From Saccharothrix sp. NRRL B-16314 (GTDB lineage: Bacteria > Actinomycetota > Actinomycetes > Mycobacteriales > Pseudonocardiaceae), in contig NZ_JNXC01000003.1 in assembly GCF_000716595.1 (NCBI RefSeq), positions 496,001 through 560,000 on the forward strand: DNA of 64,000 nucleotides. The letters are read 5' to 3'. The number at the start of each line of letters is the position of its first letter. The first letter of the stretch is position 1. Positions 43,747 through 52,361 of the stretch are shown here, one piece after another. Made by a program: the position numbers and the translations under genes. Below the pieces are notes generated by a model that did not search any database, was not told where the DNA came from, and saw nothing but the letters and a program-made list of their open reading frames with translations.

Positions 43747-44364
43747 CTAGTCCTGGCCGGGCTGATCCGGGTGTGGCCATGCGTTCATCGCCGTGCGGAC
43801 CGCGGCTTCGAGGTCGTCGCGGGTCGCACCGTCACGTGCGGACAGCGAGAGCCCCTGCCAGACCAGGACGACGTAGGTCGCCAGGTGGCCGGCGTCGACG
43901 TGGCGGGGGAGCCTGCCTTCGTCGACGTCGGCCTGGATCTTCCGCTCGACCAAGGCGGCGACGTGGGCTCGGCGGGCTCGTAGCCCTTCCGCCACCTCGG
44001 CCGCGGCGGGGCTGTGGTTGATCGCGCCGTTGATGATCAGGCACCCGGCGGGGCGGTCGGGCAGCGTCTGCTGGCGGGCCGCCCCGGACAGGAGTGCCGT
44101 CACCGCACGTCGAGCGTCGGCCCCACCACCGAGGGACTCTTCGATGTACCCGCCGTAGCGCTGCGCGTACGCCTCGACCGCCTCCTCGAAGAGCGCCTGC
44201 TTGCTGGTGAACGCGTTGTACAGGCTGGGCGCGACGATGCCCATCGCCTCGGCGAGGTCACGGGTCCCCACCGCGTCGTAGCCGCGCTCCCAGAACAGCA
44301 CCATGGCGCGCTCCAGCGCCTCGTCCCGGTCGAAGCTGCGCGGCCGTCCTCGTCCTGGGGTCAC
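43747..44364 (-). CDS. TetR-family transcriptional regulator
   Basis: A 205-residue repressor with the HTH GRPRSFDRDEALERAMVLFWERGYDAVGTRDLAEAMGIVAPSLYNAFTSKQALFEEA and a TetR_C-type ligand domain. It is divergent from the SDR/MFS pair across 75 bp that contain an inverted repeat fitting its operator, so it likely controls both itself and those genes. Confidence 0.9.
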   Translation of the reverse strand: MTPGRGRPRSFDRDEALERAMVLFWERGYDAVGTRDLAEAMGIVAPSLYNAFTSKQALFEEAVEAYAQRYGGYIEESLGGGADARRAVTALLSGAARQQTLPDRPAGCLIINGAINHSPAAAEVAEGLRARRAHVAALVERKIQADVDEGRLPRHVDAGHLATYVVLVWQGLSLSARDGATRDDLEAAVRTAMNAWPHPDQPGQD

Positions 44365-44374
44365 CCCCCAATTG

Positions 44375-44425
44375 TATAGCGCTCGATCAGGAATCGTGTA
44401 CGGTACTTGTGTATCGACCGCTATA
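44375..44425. promoter_or_regulatory. Inverted half-sites between tetR and the SDR gene
   Basis: TATAGCGCTCGAT (44375-44387) and ATCGACCGCTATA (44413-44425) are an imperfect 13-bp inverted repeat (one difference) with a 25-bp spacer, spanning the divergent promoter region. Likely bound by the adjacent TetR protein. Confidence 0.6.
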
Positions 44426-44439
44426 AAAAGGTGGAGAGC

Positions 44440-45192
44440 ATGCGACTCGACAACAGGACCGCGCTGGTGACCGGCGGGGGACGCGGCATCGGACGTGCCG
44501 TCTCACAGCGCCTCGCGGCCGAAGGGGCCCGGGTCCTGATCCACTACGGCCGCGACGCCGACGCGGCCGAAGCGACCGCGGCGGCCGTGCGCGAAGCAGG
44601 TGGCCAGGCCGAAACCCTGGGCGTCCCGCTGGGGGAAGCGGACCCCGAGCAGGAAGCGGCCGAGCTCTGGCGCCAGGTCGACGCCCTGGTGGACGGCGTC
44701 GACGTGCTGGTCAACAACGCCGGCATCGCGGACGTCCGGGGCACGATCGACGCGATCGACCCGGCCGGGCTGAACCGCCTCTGGGCGGTCAACACCGTCG
44801 CACCGTTCTTCATCACCAAGCACGCCCTGGGCCGGGTGCGTGACGGCGGTCGGATCGTCAACGTGTCCGCGCACCTGACCCGCGGCGCCACGCAACCGGA
44901 CCTGATCGCGTACACGATGACGAAGGCGGCCATCGACGCCTTCACCGCCGCCCTCGCCAAGCAGCTCGGCGCACGGGGCATCACGGTCAACGCCGTCGCG
45001 CCCGGCGTGGTCGACACCGACATGAACGCCGCCTGGCTCGGCTACGCCCGCGACATGGTGGCGGGGCTCTCGCCCCTGGGCCGCGTCGCCGACGCCACCG
45101 ATGTCGCCGACGTCGTGGCGTTCCTCGCGTCCGACGACAGCCGGTGGGTCACCGGTCAGCACGTCGACGCTTCCGGCGGTGCCCTGCTGTGA
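44440..45192 (+). CDS. Short-chain dehydrogenase/reductase
   Basis: A 250-residue classical SDR. The NAD(P) motif is TGGGRGIG, NNAG is present, and the catalytic Ser/Tyr/Lys lie in NVSAHLTRG and AYTMTKAA. The C-terminal WVTGQHVDASGGALL is canonical. It is co-transcribed with the MFS pump that overlaps its stop codon and is probably controlled by the divergent TetR. Substrate unknown. Confidence 0.88.
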   Translation: MRLDNRTALVTGGGRGIGRAVSQRLAAEGARVLIHYGRDADAAEATAAAVREAGGQAETLGVPLGEADPEQEAAELWRQVDALVDGVDVLVNNAGIADVRGTIDAIDPAGLNRLWAVNTVAPFFITKHALGRVRDGGRIVNVSAHLTRGATQPDLIAYTMTKAAIDAFTAALAKQLGARGITVNAVAPGVVDTDMNAAWLGYARDMVAGLSPLGRVADATDVADVVAFLASDDSRWVTGQHVDASGGALL

Positions 45193-46592
45193 CCAGCCTC
45201 GTGGCCCCGGCCGCCCGACGAAGCCCATGGCTCGGCTTCCTCGTGCTCGGCGGCATCGAGTTCCTCACGGTCATGGACGCCGCCGTGGTCAACATCGCCC
45301 TCCCGGTGATCAAGGAGGACCTCCGCTTCTCCCCGTCCACGATCGCGTGGGTCGTGAACTGCTACCTGATCCCGTTCGCGGGCGTGCTCCTGCTGGCAGG
45401 ACGACTCGGTGACGTCCTCGGGCACCGGCGCCTGTTCCTGAGCGGGACGGCGTTGTTCACGCTGGCATCGGCGGGCTGCGGCTTCGCCGCCGCGCCGTGG
45501 CAACTGCTGCTCGGCCGCACGGTCCAAGGGCTCGGGGCGGCGCTCGTCGTCCCCGCGGCGCTGGCCCTCATCACCGGGCTGTTCGCGGAAGGGCCGGGGC
45601 GCAACCGGGCGTTGGCGATCTTCGGCGGCATGGGTGGACTCGCCGCGCCGGTCGGGCTGGTCGTCGGCGGGCTGCTGGCGGGCGTCGACTGGACGATGAT
45701 CTTCTGGGTCAACGTGCCGCTCGGCGTCGTCGTGCTCCTGGTCGCCCGCGCGGTGCTGCCGGCACCCGCCAACACCCCGGCGCGACTCGACGTGGCAGGT
45801 GCTGTTGCCGCGACGGGCGCCCTCAGCCTCCTGGCGTTCGCTGCCGCGTCCCTCGAAAGCCCCTCGCCGCTGACCGTGACGCTGGCGGGCGCCGGTGCGG
45901 TGCTGTTCGGGGCGGTGTTCGTGCTGCGGCAGCGCAAGGCGGAGCACCCGCTCATCCCGGGATCGGTGCTACGGCTGCGTTCCGTCACGGTCGGGAGCGG
46001 GATCTTCGTGCTGGTCGGCACGATCTTGTTCGCCACCTTCTACATCGTGACGCTGTACCTCCAGGACGTGCGCGGCCTGGCACCGCTTGAGGCGACGCTG
46101 GTCTACCTGCCGCTCCCGCTGGCCGTCTTCGTCGGCACGCAGCTCGCACCGCGGCTGGTCGCCAGGCTGACAGCACGCAACGCTCTCGCGCTCGGCCTCG
46201 GGGTACAAGGCGCTGCACTGGTTGGGTGGGCGATGACCAGCACGGAAACGGGCAGCCTGCTGACAGGTCTGATCGCACCCGCGACACCGTGGGGCTTCGG
46301 GCTGGGACTGTCGATCGTCAGCTCGTTCGTGGTCTGCACGAGCGGTGTCGCCGGACCCGCCGCGGGTGCCGCGTCCGGTGTCGCCACCAGCGCTTACCAG
46401 GGCGGAGGAGCAGTGGGCCTCGCCGCCGTCGCAGCCCTGGCCGCGACCGGCACGAGTCGGGTCGCGGCCGGCGCGGCGGTCGACGGCCCGGCGCTGCTCG
46501 CCGGCTACCACCTCGCCATGTGGACCCTTGCGGCCGTGGCAGCAGTCGGAGTGGTCCTCACCAGGGCACTGCCGGCAGCGTCGGCACGCTGA
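45189..46592 (+). CDS. MFS drug efflux transporter, DHA2 (14-helix) type
   Basis: A 467-residue exporter. Motif A is LLLAGRLGDVLGHRRLFLSG, motif D1 is LTVMDAAVVNIALPVI, and motif C lies in GGLAAPVGLVVGGLLAGVDWTMIFWVNVP, all typical of the QacA/EmrB DHA2 family. The GTG start overlaps the SDR stop (GTGA at 45189-45192). Together with TetR and SDR it forms a small drug or metabolite resistance unit; the compound is unknown. Confidence 0.9.
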   Translation: MTSLVAPAARRSPWLGFLVLGGIEFLTVMDAAVVNIALPVIKEDLRFSPSTIAWVVNCYLIPFAGVLLLAGRLGDVLGHRRLFLSGTALFTLASAGCGFAAAPWQLLLGRTVQGLGAALVVPAALALITGLFAEGPGRNRALAIFGGMGGLAAPVGLVVGGLLAGVDWTMIFWVNVPLGVVVLLVARAVLPAPANTPARLDVAGAVAATGALSLLAFAAASLESPSPLTVTLAGAGAVLFGAVFVLRQRKAEHPLIPGSVLRLRSVTVGSGIFVLVGTILFATFYIVTLYLQDVRGLAPLEATLVYLPLPLAVFVGTQLAPRLVARLTARNALALGLGVQGAALVGWAMTSTETGSLLTGLIAPATPWGFGLGLSIVSSFVVCTSGVAGPAAGAASGVATSAYQGGGAVGLAAVAALAATGTSRVAAGAAVDGPALLAGYHLAMWTLAAVAAVGVVLTRALPAASAR

Positions 46593-46742
46593 TGTTCGCG
46601 CGGTAATAGAGGCGCTTTCGCACGACGTGATCGACACCCGGCGAGGGCGAAACCTCGGCGGTGTACGAAGATCGGGCGGCACCGGCGGGTCGGCTCGCGA
46701 AATTCCACGCGCCGGCAAATCTCACAACGGATGGAGTGGCGC

Positions 46743-47030
46743 ATGGTGATCGTGGCGGGGCACATCGTGGTCGACCCGCAGGAGCGCGAGGCCTACCTCG
46801 CGGACTGCGTGAACGTGGTGGAGCAGGCGCGCCGCGCACCCGGCTGCCTCGACTACGCCATCACCGCGGACCTGGTGGACGCCGGCCGGATCGTCATCTT
46901 CGAGCGCTGGGAGTCGCAGGCGGACGTGGAGGCGTTCCGCGGCAGCGGGCCCGGCGACGAGCAGGGCGCGGCGATCATCGAAGCCTCGGTCGCCGAGTAC
47001 GACATCTCGGCCGTGCGCACCCTGTTCTGA
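46743..47030 (+). CDS. Antibiotic biosynthesis monooxygenase-domain (ABM) protein
   Basis: A 95-residue dimeric alpha+beta barrel protein. The motif pattern MVIVAGHIVVDPQEREAYLADCVNVVEQARRAPGCLDYAITAD ... IVIFERWESQADVEAFR is that of YgiN/ABM quinol or small-molecule monooxygenases. The ATG at 46743 has GGAG six bases upstream. It stands alone before a compound hairpin terminator. Substrate unknown. Confidence 0.85.
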   Translation: MVIVAGHIVVDPQEREAYLADCVNVVEQARRAPGCLDYAITADLVDAGRIVIFERWESQADVEAFRGSGPGDEQGAAIIEASVAEYDISAVRTLF

Positions 47031-47050
47031 ACCCCTCCAACGCCTGGAAC

Positions 47051-47088
47051 CCTCGCCCCCGCACTAATGCGGGGATGCTGGGGCGAGG
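47051..47088. terminator. Compound hairpin after the ABM gene
   Basis: CCTCGCCCC (47051-47059) pairs with GGGGCGAGG (47080-47088); an inner CCCGCA/TGCGGG pairing (47058-47063 with 47068-47073) competes for two bases. It lies 45 bp before the TIR gene. Confidence 0.65.
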
Positions 47089-47132
47089 ACCTGCGAAGAT
47101 CCGTTGATCAGCCTGGGCGAAGGCGGATCCTC

Positions 47133-49880
47133 ATGCGCGGTGATCGCGGAGCGGCGGCCGGTTACGACGCGTTCATGTCGTACAGCCACGCGCACGACGG
47201 CAGGCTGGCGCCGCTGTTCCAGCGCGAGGTGGAGCGGTTCGCCAAGCGGTGGAACCAGAGCCGGGCGCTGCGGGTGTTCCGGGACGACGCGAACCTCGTC
47301 GCGAGCGCCGCCCTGTGGCCCTCGATCGTCGCGGCGATGTCCGCGTCCCGGTGGTTCGTGCTGATGGCGTCACCCGACGCGGCGAGGTCGCCGTGGGTGG
47401 ACGCCGAGGTCGCGTGGTGGCTGGAGCACCGGTCGGTCGACACCCTGCTGATCGTGGTCACGGCGGGTGACGTCGTGTGGGGGCCTGGTGGCGTCGACCG
47501 GACGGCTTCCACGGCGCTGCCGCCGTCGCTGGTGGCGGCGCTCGCGGTGGAACCGCGGTGGGTCGACCTGCGCGCCCTGGACACCGCCGAGGAGGTCGAC
47601 TGGGCCGATCCGCGGTTGCAGGACCGGGTGGCCGACGTCGCCGGCGCGATCCGCGGTGTCTCGAAGGACGCCGTCGTCGGCGAGCACGTCCGGCAGCACC
47701 GGCGCACCATGCGACTGGCCCGCGGCGGCGCGACCGCGTTGGCCGTGCTGCTGGTCGCGGCCCTGGTCGCCGCGGCCGTGGCGGTGTGGCAGAACCGGGA
47801 GGCCACCCGGCAGGCTCGGATCGCCACCGCACGGCAGTTGGCCGCCACCGCGCTGTCCGAAGTGGACAACCAGCTCGACCTCGCGCAGCTCCTGGCGGTC
47901 GAGGCGCACCGGATGAGCCCCGACGACCCGCAGACGCGGGCGGCGCTGTTCCAGGTGTTCGCCGCGAGCCCGTACCTGAAGCGGCACCGGCAGGTCGGCC
48001 GTCCGGTGAGCGTGATCGGCGGCGGGGAGTCCGTCGCGGTCGCGGGCACGGCGGACGGGCACCTCGTGCGCTGGGACGTGCGGGACGACCGGACCACGTC
48101 CACCGCGGTCGGGGAACGGGCCGTCACCGCGGTGGCCGCATCCGACGACGGTGGGGTGATCGCGGCGGCCGACGGCACCACCGTGGTCTTGTGGCGCGGC
48201 GACGACGGGAAACCCGAGCAGGTCTTCGAGGGCGCGGCGAGCGGCGTGGCCGTGTCACCGTCCGGGAAGACCGTAGCGGTGGTGGGAGGCGACGCGCCCT
48301 TCGACGACGGACCGTTGCCGCTGGTGGTGGTCGACGGGGCCACTGGTGCCGAACTCCGGCGCACCACCCTCCCCTCCGCGCCCGGCCACCTCGCGCTGCC
48401 CGACGACAAGACCCTGATGATCAGCACGGGCGCCGGCTCGTGGCAGCGACGGGCGGTGGCGGACTTCCGCCCACTCGGGGACTCCGAGACCGGTGCCGGC
48501 ACCCCTGCGGCTTCCTTCTGCTGCGGCTACTCCCGCAACGGCGCGTACTTCGCCTGGTCGAAGTTCGCGGACTTCCACGTCCACCCCCAGTCCACCACTC
48601 CGGACCGCGGCGTCCTCGCCGGCTCGTCGCTGCCCATCGAGGAGCCGGAAGAGTTCGCGGTGAGCAACGACGGCAAGATGCTCGCGGCGGCGGGCGGCGA
48701 AGTCCTCTACGTGCAGGGGAACCTGCGGCGACCGATCCCGCAACGGCTGCCGGGCGCGGGCCGGGTCACCGGGCTCACGTTCCTCGACGCCGAGCGGCTG
48801 GTGTCCGGCAGCGGGTCCGCGCTGATCCTGTGGGACCTCACGCAGGTCTCCCGGGCGTTGGCGGGCCCGCCGAGCGCCGCGCCCGACTCCAGCAACGCGG
48901 GTCCGCCGCCGAGGGTGGCGCTGTCACCGGACGGCCGGTGGGTGGCGAGCGCCGGTGAGGGCGAGGACGTGCTCGTCCACGATGTCGCCGAACAGCGGGA
49001 CCTGCCCGTCCAGCACGCGGTGCCGAACGCGCTGCCGGTGTGGTCGGCGGACAGCCGGACGCTGGTGCTGCTGGGCGACGACGGCGGGCACGACGCGACC
49101 CTGTGGTCGGAAGGCGGCGCCTACCGGGGCTGGCCGCGGCAGGTCGGGGGCCGGGTCTTCGCCGCCGCCGCTTCGCCCGACGGGCGGTCCCTGGTCTCGG
49201 TCGGAGAGGCGGGGGTCGTGGAGCGTGACCCGGCCGACGGCGACGTCCGGCTGCACGTGGCCGTCGAGGGCCTGGCCGAGGGCGGGGGATCGGAGCGGCA
49301 GTGGACGGCGTCCGTCCGGCCGGACGCCGGGTTCGCGGCCGTGATCGACGGGAACGGGTCGGTGCACGTCGTCGACGTCGAGGCTGAGGAGAGCCGGGTG
49401 CTCCCGCGGGCCGGCGCGAACGCCGTCACCTACGGACCGGACCACCTGGTGGTGCAGTACGAGGACTCCGGCATCGAGGTGTGGAACGCGGACGCGTCCG
49501 AACGGCTGCGCGTCGAAGCCGCCGACGCGGGCTACCAGCGCGCGATGGCGGTGGTGGCCGAGCACGGCCTGCTGGCCAGGATCACCGCGCAGGGCACGGT
49601 CGTGCTGTCCGATGTGGCCACCGGCGGACCGCTCGGCGTCGTGGCCCTGCCCATGCCGGAGCGGTCGACCGGCGCGCCGCCGTGGGGCTCCACCACGGTC
49701 GTGGCCGGTGGTCGCGGCCTCGCCACCGCCACGTCGTCCGGCGCGGTGGTCCGGTGGGAACCGGACCCGGCCCGGTGGCGCGGTTCCGCGTGCGCCACCG
49801 CCGGCCGGGACCTGACCGCCGACGAGTGGCGCGGCTACGTGGACCTCGACCCGCCGGAAAACCTCGACTGCGCAAGGTGA
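47133..49880 (+). CDS. TIR domain - transmembrane - WD40 propeller protein
   Basis: A 915-residue protein. Residues 11-150 form a TIR domain: YDAFMSYSHAHDG at the first strand, FRDDANL for the BB loop, and Glu92 in SPWVDAEVAWWLE at the place of the catalytic glutamate of NAD-cleaving TIRs. A single membrane helix follows (199-219), then an Arg/Gln-rich helix (QNREATRQARIATARQLAATALSEVDNQLDLAQLLAVEAHRM), then a beta-propeller of degenerate WD40-like repeats to the end. There is no NTPase (STAND) module between. It could be a sensor with a cytoplasmic TIR effector; defence or signalling roles are inferred. Confidence 0.83.
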   Translation: MRGDRGAAAGYDAFMSYSHAHDGRLAPLFQREVERFAKRWNQSRALRVFRDDANLVASAALWPSIVAAMSASRWFVLMASPDAARSPWVDAEVAWWLEHRSVDTLLIVVTAGDVVWGPGGVDRTASTALPPSLVAALAVEPRWVDLRALDTAEEVDWADPRLQDRVADVAGAIRGVSKDAVVGEHVRQHRRTMRLARGGATALAVLLVAALVAAAVAVWQNREATRQARIATARQLAATALSEVDNQLDLAQLLAVEAHRMSPDDPQTRAALFQVFAASPYLKRHRQVGRPVSVIGGGESVAVAGTADGHLVRWDVRDDRTTSTAVGERAVTAVAASDDGGVIAAADGTTVVLWRGDDGKPEQVFEGAASGVAVSPSGKTVAVVGGDAPFDDGPLPLVVVDGATGAELRRTTLPSAPGHLALPDDKTLMISTGAGSWQRRAVADFRPLGDSETGAGTPAASFCCGYSRNGAYFAWSKFADFHVHPQSTTPDRGVLAGSSLPIEEPEEFAVSNDGKMLAAAGGEVLYVQGNLRRPIPQRLPGAGRVTGLTFLDAERLVSGSGSALILWDLTQVSRALAGPPSAAPDSSNAGPPPRVALSPDGRWVASAGEGEDVLVHDVAEQRDLPVQHAVPNALPVWSADSRTLVLLGDDGGHDATLWSEGGAYRGWPRQVGGRVFAAAASPDGRSLVSVGEAGVVERDPADGDVRLHVAVEGLAEGGGSERQWTASVRPDAGFAAVIDGNGSVHVVDVEAEESRVLPRAGANAVTYGPDHLVVQYEDSGIEVWNADASERLRVEAADAGYQRAMAVVAEHGLLARITAQGTVVLSDVATGGPLGVVALPMPERSTGAPPWGSTTVVAGGRGLATATSSGAVVRWEPDPARWRGSACATAGRDLTADEWRGYVDLDPPENLDCAR

Positions 49881-49976
49881 TCCCGGGAAAAGTCCTGTCC
49901 GAAGCAGACCTCCGCCTGGGAGTATGCGCGCACCAGACGCGGCACGCCGCCCGTCGCACACACCCCAAAGGTGGAC

Positions 49977-52319
49977 ATGAGATCGTCCGGAAGACCGGGG
50001 CGCACCGCGCGCACCGGAGTGCTCGTCGCTGCCCTGATCGGCAGCCTCGCGGTGGTGCCCGGCACCGCCGCCGCGGCCCAGAGCCCGAACTGGGCCACGC
50101 AGAACTCGACGAAGTGGCTCAGCACCGACTCCCGCACCCCGGACGTGGCCGTCACCACCGGTGACGCCCGCGTCGGCTCGTGGCGGGACGCCGAGGGCAA
50201 GCACCACATCGCCAAGTCCTACTTCACGTTCGACCTCACCCGGTTCACGGGCACGCAGCTGTTCACCGCGTCGATCCGCACGCCGGAGCTCGCCGCGAAC
50301 GACTGCGCCAAGCCGCGGGCGACCGAGGTGTGGGTCGTGGAGCCGTCGGACGCGATCACGTGGGCGAACCAGCCGCGTGAAGTGGTCCGGGTGGCCGGTC
50401 CCACGGGCCCGGACGGGTGCACGACGCCGTGGCTCAACTGGAACGTCCTCGACGTGGTCAAGCAGGCCGTCGCGGAGGGCCGCACGTCCCTCACCGTCGC
50501 AGTCCGCGTCGCCGAGGAGTTCCAGGGTGATGTGGCCTACGGCCGCACCCACAACGCGTTCGCGGTCCTGAACACCACGTTCAACACACCGCCCGCGACG
50601 CCGACCAACCTGCAGGTCGAGCACCAGCCCTGCACCGGCGAGCCGATGTACTTCGCCGGCACACGGCCGTTCGTGTCCGCCAGGGCGAGCGACCCGGACG
50701 GCACCTACGGGCTGGACGGACGGCTGGCGTTCTGGCCGGTGGACGCGCCGGACCGGCGCGTCGAGGTCCGGACCCAGGGCGGGGACCGGGTGACCGGCTG
50801 GTTCCCCGAGGGCATGATCCAGGACGGCGGCACCTACGCCTTCGCCGCCCGCGCGGAGGACGGTTTCGCCAACTCCGAGTGGTCCGCGCCGTGCGTGTTC
50901 ACGTCCGACCTCACGGCGCCGGCGAAGGCGCCGACGGTCACCTCCACGGTGTACCGGGAGGACGGCGGCCCGCCCGGTGACGGCGGCGACGGCATCCCGG
51001 GCGACTTCACGTTCAGCGCCGACGGCGACCAGGACGTGGTGGCGTTCGACTACTCGGGACCAGGCATCCAGGGCGGCCGGGTGGCCGCCGACCAGCCGGG
51101 CGGTTCCGCCACGGTGACGGTCACCCCCACCACCGACGGACCGGTCTCCATCCAGGTCAGCGGCATCGACCGCGTGGGCTACCGGTCACCGGCCCGGACC
51201 TACCGGTACTGGGTGCGGTCCACGGCTCCGTCGGTGGAGATGCCGCTGTTCGAGATCGGCGAGCCGCGGGACGTCGTGCTCACCGCGACCCAGCCCGGTG
51301 CGACGGCGTTCGTCTACCAGCTCGACGGTGGTGCCGAGCAGACGGTGCCGGTCGGCGAGGACGGCACGGGCCGCGTGACGCTCGTGTTCCCCGAGCCCGG
51401 ACCGAACAGCCACCACTTCCTGGTGTGGACGGTCGACGCCACCGGCTTCAAGTCGGGCGCCTACGACCAGCACCTCTACGTCGACCAGGCGCAGCCGTGG
51501 GTGGACGTCGACCCGTGGTGGGGCGTCGTCGGGGAGAAGCGGGTCTTCACCGTCTCGCCGAACCGGACCGGTGTCGTGTCGTACGTGTACCGGATCGGCG
51601 GGGAACCGGAGGTGTCGGTGCCCGCCGCGCCGGACGGCTCGCTGACCTTCGAGTACACCCCGACCGTCGCGGGCGAGGTCACCGTGCTGGTGGCGAGCGT
51701 CAACGGCGCGGGCATCCGCTCCGGCTGGGGCGAGAGCGGCGTCTACGCGGACGCGCCCGCGCCGACCGTGACCAGCGCCGAGTACCCCGGGTACCCGGAA
51801 GGCGGCGGTCCCGGCGTCACCGGCACCTTCACGTTCTCCTCGCCGTACCTGCCGGTGGTCTCGTACCGGTACGCGTTCGCCGGCGGGGCGGAGCAAGCGG
51901 TGCCGGCGGGCGACGAGGGCACGGCATCGGTCCAGTGGACGCCCACGAATCCCGGCTTCCACTCGGTGCGGGTCCGCGGCGTGACCGCGACGGGCGTCGA
52001 GACGGACGAGGCGTACTTCTCGTTCCGGGTCAAGGCATTCCCACCGGCGGTGACCAGCCCGCAGTTCCCGGACGGCGGTCCGTCGACCGCCAAGGTGGGG
52101 CAGCCGGTCGAGTTCACCGTCACCCCGGCGCTGCCCGGTTCGCACGAGGTGCTGTGGTCGATCGCGTTCACCCCGCCGCAGGTCGTGCCGGTCGGTCCGG
52201 ACGGCAAGGCGACGTTCACCTACACGCCCCTCGGGTCGTTCCAGCTCACCGTGTCGAGCCGGACGCCCGGAGGCGCCGTGTCGGGTGACGTGACCCGCTC
52301 GTACTACGTGCAGCCGTGA
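49977..52319 (+). CDS. Secreted modular protein (DNRLRE-like plus Ig-like repeats)
   Basis: A 780-residue extracellular protein. A Sec signal peptide (VLVAALIGSLAVVPGTAAAA) is followed by a ~165-residue jelly-roll-like domain resembling DNRLRE domains (AKSYFTFDLTRFTG ... WLNWNVLDVVKQAVAEGRTSLTVAVRVAEE), then about six Ig-like beta-sandwich modules with recurring YxYRxGGxxExxVPAxxDG patterns. No catalytic domain is seen; an adhesive or matrix role is possible. The ATG at 49977 follows AAAGGTGG. Convergent with the GH43 cluster. Confidence 0.75.
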   Translation: MRSSGRPGRTARTGVLVAALIGSLAVVPGTAAAAQSPNWATQNSTKWLSTDSRTPDVAVTTGDARVGSWRDAEGKHHIAKSYFTFDLTRFTGTQLFTASIRTPELAANDCAKPRATEVWVVEPSDAITWANQPREVVRVAGPTGPDGCTTPWLNWNVLDVVKQAVAEGRTSLTVAVRVAEEFQGDVAYGRTHNAFAVLNTTFNTPPATPTNLQVEHQPCTGEPMYFAGTRPFVSARASDPDGTYGLDGRLAFWPVDAPDRRVEVRTQGGDRVTGWFPEGMIQDGGTYAFAARAEDGFANSEWSAPCVFTSDLTAPAKAPTVTSTVYREDGGPPGDGGDGIPGDFTFSADGDQDVVAFDYSGPGIQGGRVAADQPGGSATVTVTPTTDGPVSIQVSGIDRVGYRSPARTYRYWVRSTAPSVEMPLFEIGEPRDVVLTATQPGATAFVYQLDGGAEQTVPVGEDGTGRVTLVFPEPGPNSHHFLVWTVDATGFKSGAYDQHLYVDQAQPWVDVDPWWGVVGEKRVFTVSPNRTGVVSYVYRIGGEPEVSVPAAPDGSLTFEYTPTVAGEVTVLVASVNGAGIRSGWGESGVYADAPAPTVTSAEYPGYPEGGGPGVTGTFTFSSPYLPVVSYRYAFAGGAEQAVPAGDEGTASVQWTPTNPGFHSVRVRGVTATGVETDEAYFSFRVKAFPPAVTSPQFPDGGPSTAKVGQPVEFTVTPALPGSHEVLWSIAFTPPQVVPVGPDGKATFTYTPLGSFQLTVSSRTPGGAVSGDVTRSYYVQP

Positions 52320-52320
52320 C

Positions 52321-52355
52321 GGTGTGGCCCGTCGGTTCGACCGGCGGGCCACACC
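52321..52355. terminator. Bidirectional terminator between convergent genes
   Basis: GGTGTGGCCCG (52321-52331) pairs perfectly with CGGGCCACACC (52345-52355), 13-nt loop. It ends both the Ig-repeat gene and the GH43 operon. Confidence 0.8.
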
Positions 52356-52361
52356 CCGGCC

